From Trueperella sp. (GTDB taxonomy: Bacteria; Actinomycetota; Actinomycetes; Actinomycetales; Actinomycetaceae), in NCBI GenBank assembly GCA_012727825.1, contig JAAYGH010000214.1, positions 1 through 9,443 of the forward strand: a stretch of 9,443 bases of DNA, in the 5' to 3' direction. A model generated the notes under the pieces. It was not told the DNA's origin. It saw only the letters and a list, made by a program, of their open reading frames with translations, and ran no database searches. Numbering within the stretch: the stretch's first letter is position 1; every line of letters begins with the position of its first letter. Position numbers and translations under genes: made by a program. This document shows positions 5,976-9,443 of this stretch, one piece after another.

Positions 5976-8684
5976 CTACTTCTTCGTTGTTTTCTTGGCC
6001 GCAGGCTTCTTAGCAGCGGGTTTGCGACCCTTTGCGCGCACGGTGTTCTTCGTCTTGTTGCGTGCCTTTGGGCCACCCTGCTCGGCGATCTTCAGACGAC
6101 GTTGAACAAGCAGATCCTGGGCACGCTCCGGCGTTATCTGATTGATGTCATCCGAACGGGGAACCGAGGCATTAACCTCGCCATCCGTGACATATGGACC
6201 AAAACGGCCATCCTTGAGCAGAATCGTTCCACCTGAGACCGGATCCACGCCCAGCTCAGCCAACGGCGGACGGGCAGCAGCACGGCCACGCTTTTTCGGT
6301 TCCGAGAAAATCTTCTCGGCCCCCTCCAGCGTGATACCGAATATCTGATCCTCAGTCTCCAATGAGCGCGAATCCTTGCCACGCTTCATGTACGGGCCAT
6401 ACCGGCCGTTTGTCGCGATGATCATCTCGCCCTCGGACTCGCCCACCTCACGAGGCAGCGAGAGGAGCTTGAGCGCGTCCTCGATCGTCACCGTATCCGG
6501 GCTCATCGAAGCGAATAGCGAAGCCGTTTTTGGCTTCGGCTTCACCTTCGACACGCGGCCTGTGGCCGTGTAGGCCACCGCGTCGTCGGGAAGAACTTCC
6601 GACACGTATGGGCCAAAGCGACCATCCTTGACGACGATCGAGTAGCCGGTTTCCGGATCGGTGCCCAGTTCCCGGTCTTCCTGCATCGCGGCGTCAAGGA
6701 GTTCGCTCGCCTTCTCGATCGTCAATTCGTCGGGCGCAATATCCTCGGGGATATTCGCCCGCCGGCTCATCTCGCCCTTGTCATCGACCTCTTCAAGGTA
6801 TGGGCCGTAGCGACCCACACGCACCGCCACTCGATCAGAGAGCTCGATCGTATTGACCGCGCGGGCGTCAATATCGCCCAGGCCGCTAACTCGGCCGTGC
6901 AGGCCCTGCGTGTCGCCGCCTCCGTGATAGAAGGAATCAAGATACTCGACGCGACCCTTCTCGCCGGTCGCGATGCCATCGAGATCCGTCTCCATGTCGG
7001 CCGTAAAATCATAATCCACTAGGTCAGGAAGGTTGTCCTCTAGCAGGCGCACCACCGAGAACGCGAGCCAGTTAGGCACGAGCGCCTGGCCCTTGCGATA
7101 GACGTAACCTCGATCGATGATCGTCGAAATGGTGGACGCATACGTGGACGGGCGACCAATACCCTTTTCCTCCAACGTGCGCACAAGGGACGCCTCGGTG
7201 TAACGCGGTGGCGGAGTGGTCTCATGGCCGTTGGCCGTAGCCTCCTCGTTCGACACGATTTCACCCTCGTGCAGATCTGGCAACCGAGCTTCCGACTGCG
7301 CCTCGTACCGCTTCTTGTCCGTCGACTCCTCGTAAGCCGCAAGGAATCCGCGGAACGTAATTATGGTGCCCGAAGCCGCCAGAGTGGCTTCCTGTGCCCC
7401 GCCAGCGCCGCCAATATCGGCCAAAAGCCGCACCGACGCCGTCGAACCCGTCGCATCCGCCATCTGGGATGCGACCGTGCGCTTCCAAATCAACTCGTAC
7501 AGCGCGTACTCTCGCCCGCGCAACTCGCTCGCCACCTGCTGCGGCGTACGGAACGAATCACCGGCCGGGCGAATAGCTTCGTGCGCCTCCTGCGCACCCT
7601 TCGACTTCGACGCATACACGCGTGGCCTATCCGGCAAACTCGCAGCGCCGTACAGCTCCCTAATCTGCGTGCGCGCAGCCGACATCGCCTCGCCCGACAG
7701 GTTCGTGGAATCTGTTCGCATGTAGGTGATAAAACCGTTTTCATACAGCGACTGCGCGATCCCCATCGTGTCGCGAGAACTCATCCGCAACTTGCGCGAG
7801 GCCTCCTGCTGAAGCGTCGACGTGGTGAACGGCGCTGCCGGACGCCGACGATAGGGCTTCGTCTCCACCGACGCCACCGACGAGTCCGCCGTCTTCAAAG
7901 CCTCTGCAATCGCAATTGCGTCCGCTTCGCTGAGAGTGCGAACGCCGTCTTTCTGCGGCTTGGGCTTAAGTTCGCCGTCGTCGTTAAAATCCTTGCCCGA
8001 GGCGATCCGGGCGTCGTCAAGCGAATGGAGTTTTGATTCAAACGCCTCGCCATCCTTAGCGTGGTCAACCGCGACATCCCAATACGATGCCGCCACGAAC
8101 GCCATCCGCTCGCGCTCGCGCTCCACCACGATACGTGTGGTGACAGACTGGACGCGGCCCGCCGAGAGGCTCGGAGCAACCTTGCGCCACAGCAGCGGCG
8201 AGACCTCATACCCCACGAGGCGGTCCAGAATACGGCGAGTCTCCTGCGCATCCACAAGCTCAGTATCGATATCGCGAGTGTTCTCCAGCGCGCGATCAAT
8301 CGCTTCCTTCGTGATCTCGTGGAAGACCATTCGCTTGACCGGCACCTTCGGCTTCAACGCTTCTAGAAGGTGCCAGGCAATGGCCTCACCCTCGCGGTCC
8401 TCATCGGTTGCGAGATACAGTTCATCCGCATCCTTCAAGAGCTTGCGTAGCTCCGTGACCTTCTTTTTCTTGTCCGGGCTCACTACGTAGTACGGATCGA
8501 AATCGTCATCCACGTTCACGGCAAACTTGCCGTACGGACCCTTCTTCATATCGGCGGGCAACTCCGACGGGCGCGGCAAATCACGGATATGGCCAATGCT
8601 CGCCTCCACGACGTACTCGGGGCCCAAATAGCTCCCGATCGTCCGTGCTTTCGCCGGAGACTCGACGATGACAAGCTTCGTCAT
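5976..8684 (-). CDS. topA: DNA topoisomerase I (type IA)
   Basis: This 902-residue enzyme relaxes negative supercoils by cutting one strand through a 5'-phosphotyrosine. The N-terminal Toprim domain shows LVIVESPAKA with catalytic Glu8 and the metal-binding DxDxE set Asp94/Asp96/Glu98 in TDEDREGEAIAWH. FHEIT (121-125) and SAGRVQS (174-180) follow. The active-site Tyr321 lies in GFITYMRTDSTNLS, and IGRPSTYA is at 509-516. The C-terminal part has four GxxGPY repeats (624-629, 688-693, 760-765, 826-831), as in mycobacterial TopA, and ends in a Lys/Ala/Pro tail (from about 873) of the kind linked to processivity in actinobacteria. The protein contains no cysteine, so E. coli-type zinc ribbons are absent. 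The ATG start has AAGAGGA 4 nt upstream. tmk and holB lie downstream. Confidence 0.98.
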   Translation of the reverse strand: MTKLVIVESPAKARTIGSYLGPEYVVEASIGHIRDLPRPSELPADMKKGPYGKFAVNVDDDFDPYYVVSPDKKKKVTELRKLLKDADELYLATDEDREGEAIAWHLLEALKPKVPVKRMVFHEITKEAIDRALENTRDIDTELVDAQETRRILDRLVGYEVSPLLWRKVAPSLSAGRVQSVTTRIVVERERERMAFVAASYWDVAVDHAKDGEAFESKLHSLDDARIASGKDFNDDGELKPKPQKDGVRTLSEADAIAIAEALKTADSSVASVETKPYRRRPAAPFTTSTLQQEASRKLRMSSRDTMGIAQSLYENGFITYMRTDSTNLSGEAMSAARTQIRELYGAASLPDRPRVYASKSKGAQEAHEAIRPAGDSFRTPQQVASELRGREYALYELIWKRTVASQMADATGSTASVRLLADIGGAGGAQEATLAASGTIITFRGFLAAYEESTDKKRYEAQSEARLPDLHEGEIVSNEEATANGHETTPPPRYTEASLVRTLEEKGIGRPSTYASTISTIIDRGYVYRKGQALVPNWLAFSVVRLLEDNLPDLVDYDFTADMETDLDGIATGEKGRVEYLDSFYHGGGDTQGLHGRVSGLGDIDARAVNTIELSDRVAVRVGRYGPYLEEVDDKGEMSRRANIPEDIAPDELTIEKASELLDAAMQEDRELGTDPETGYSIVVKDGRFGPYVSEVLPDDAVAYTATGRVSKVKPKPKTASLFASMSPDTVTIEDALKLLSLPREVGESEGEMIIATNGRYGPYMKRGKDSRSLETEDQIFGITLEGAEKIFSEPKKRGRAAARPPLAELGVDPVSGGTILLKDGRFGPYVTDGEVNASVPRSDDINQITPERAQDLLVQRRLKIAEQGGPKARNKTKNTVRAKGRKPAAKKPAAKKTTKK

Positions 8685-8696
8685 GCATTCCTCTTT

Positions 8697-8756
8697 CTAT
8701 CCGCGAGCTCAGCTATCTAGCCGCGAGCTCTGCCTACTATCCGTCAGCTCTGCCCC
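8697..8756 (-). repeat. Three 20-bp tandem repeats in the topA leader
   Basis: Units lie at 8697-8716, 8717-8736 and 8737-8756. Pairwise identity is 14-15 of 20 bases. In the mRNA sense, each carries a core close to GCWGAGCTSRCGGMTAG and ends GGATAG, GGCTAG or GGATAG. Two units contain the palindrome GAGCTC. The array ends directly at the topA ribosome-binding site (8689-8695). The 20-bp period is close to two helical turns. Confidence 0.8.
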
Positions 8757-8834
8757 AATCCGGGGCCGCTGAATGTGGTCCCGTTCAGTTGCGCTCTTGA
8801 AAATCTTCAGTTCTAAAATTTGTGCTGCGTACCC

Positions 8835-8865
8835 ACATTACGTTCACAGCAGGGCGAGTCGTCAA
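8835..8865 (-). promoter_or_regulatory. Weak candidate promoter upstream of topA
   Basis: On the minus strand, TTGACG (8860-8865) begins 2 nt after the stop codon of the upstream gene. It is followed after 19 bp by TAATGT (8835-8840). The -35 is good but the spacer is longer than ideal. Initiation here would give a topA leader of about 140 nt containing the 20-bp repeats. Confidence 0.3.
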
Positions 8866-8867
8866 GG

Positions 8868-9443
8868 TTACTCGCAGTGTGGGTCAACGAATGTCAGCAT
8901 ACCTAACCGTCTCATTTCGACAACTTCCGGAAGAAGTTGCGATGTGAGCGTAGCAGGGTCCTCCGATAACAGTTCCGCGAGAGCGGCAATAATTTGCCCC
9001 GTGGTCAGATCCCCGTCTGCCACCGAGACGAAGCCCGCAAGCGCTGTGGTGGCAAGTATTTCTTCGCCGAATCCATTCGTCTGGGTGAACTTGATAATCC
9101 ACGGATCAGACTCACCTGGGTGATAAAAACGGTGTTCGACGACATCGGTGGCGACCGGAGCCAATGCCGTGAGGTCGGCTGGCGTCAGGTCACGCTGGAG
9201 CCAGATCGACTCGATGTAAGCATGCAGGTCCGAGGGTGGCGTGCCCCGCAAATGCTGACCAAGAAAGAACGGCGCGTCAGAGTTCGAGGTTGCCTGGGTG
9301 GCACTGTCGAGATTTTCCTCGTCGGGGCCGGTGGCGGCCGTCGCGTGTTGCGATTGCCCTGCTGAGATGTAGCCGAGGCCCACGTGGCTGACTCCGCGAG
9401 CATCAAAATCGGCGAGCCACGCACGGTAGGACGGTTCGTAATC
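8868..9443 (-). CDS. DUF7059/DUF7782-type SAM-dependent methyltransferase, C-terminal part (cut by window edge)
   Basis: The last 191 codons of a minus-strand gene enter from the right edge. The frame stays open to position 9443 (DYEPSYRAWLADFDARGVSH, then VGLGYISAG), so the GTG at 9383 is internal. The pattern resembles the C-terminus of the actinobacterial methyltransferases often found beside topA: 'YRxWLxxFxxxGVxxVGfGyi', a short polar insert, 'VVEHRFYHPGESDPWIIKFTQ', and a final helix set, GDLTTGQIIAALAELLSEDPATL. The catalytic Rossmann domain with its NPPF/NPPY-type motif would lie upstream, outside the window, so the substrate cannot be judged. It ends with TAA 183 bp before topA and is transcribed in the same direction. 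Confidence 0.72.
   Translation of the reverse strand, partial: DYEPSYRAWLADFDARGVSHVGLGYISAGQSQHATAATGPDEENLDSATQATSNSDAPFFLGQHLRGTPPSDLHAYIESIWLQRDLTPADLTALAPVATDVVEHRFYHPGESDPWIIKFTQTNGFGEEILATTALAGFVSVADGDLTTGQIIAALAELLSEDPATLTSQLLPEVVEMRRLGMLTFVDPHCE

Noticed and set aside
7224..8036. 270-residue plus-strand ORF opposite topA
   Set aside because: It is an Arg-rich shadow frame within topA, with no family resemblance.
8769..8788. Hairpin CTGAATG-TGGTCC-CGTTCAG in the topA leader
   Set aside because: In the transcribed (minus) sense it contains an A-C mismatch, so it is too weak to call.
8921..8939. Inverted repeat CAACTTC-CGGAA-GAAGTTG as a terminator or operator
   Set aside because: It lies inside the methyltransferase coding sequence, has no U tract, and a 7-bp match is weak evidence.
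8868..9383. Complete 171-residue gene starting at GTG 9383
   Set aside because: The frame remains open for 20 more codons to the window edge, and those codons continue a family-like pattern. The GTG is therefore internal and the gene is partial.

Overview
The window looks like ordinary chromosomal core sequence from a moderately GC-rich actinobacterium. The evidence is the gene order (methyltransferase C-terminus, topA, tmk, holB, secreted TAP-type peptidase), a cysteine-free TopA with GxxGPY C-terminal repeats and a lysine-rich tail, GTG starts, and a membrane protein with a variant leucine-rich repeat (vLRR) N-terminus. Small vLRR proteins of this kind and the intermediate base composition suggest Actinomycetaceae (Actinomyces, Trueperella or Arcanobacterium-like). 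That placement is an inference. No mobile element, CRISPR array, phage gene or defence locus was seen.

Layout. The left edge (1-156, minus) holds the first 52 codons of a PaiB-like FMN-binding protein, cut by the window edge. It diverges, across about 190 bp, from a plus-strand gene (351-2075). That gene encodes a 574-residue single-pass membrane protein: vLRR segment, Pro/Gly/Tyr repeat linker, transmembrane helix, and a duplicated ectodomain. This gene converges on a minus-strand tRNA-Thr(CGU) (2226-2298), and a perfect 16-bp hairpin between them can end transcription from both sides.

Everything to the right is on the minus strand. In transcription order from the right edge it runs: the 3' part of a DUF7059/DUF7782-type methyltransferase (8868-9443), DNA topoisomerase I topA (5976-8684), thymidylate kinase tmk (5280-5909), DNA polymerase III delta-prime holB (4060-5283, overlapping tmk by ATGA), an exported TAP-like alpha/beta hydrolase lipoprotein (2389-3972), then the tRNA.

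How the genes work together. topA, tmk and holB serve DNA supercoiling, dTTP supply and clamp loading, so they form a replication-linked cluster. The lipoprotein peptidase acts outside the membrane. It probably has its own promoter, possibly giving a leaderless transcript, because an 87-bp gap separates it from holB. The least understood gene is the vLRR membrane protein. The least explained non-coding features are three 20-bp repeats directly upstream of the topA ribosome-binding site and an in-frame 30-bp minisatellite in the vLRR gene. I found no convincing evidence of a wholly new multi-gene system here.
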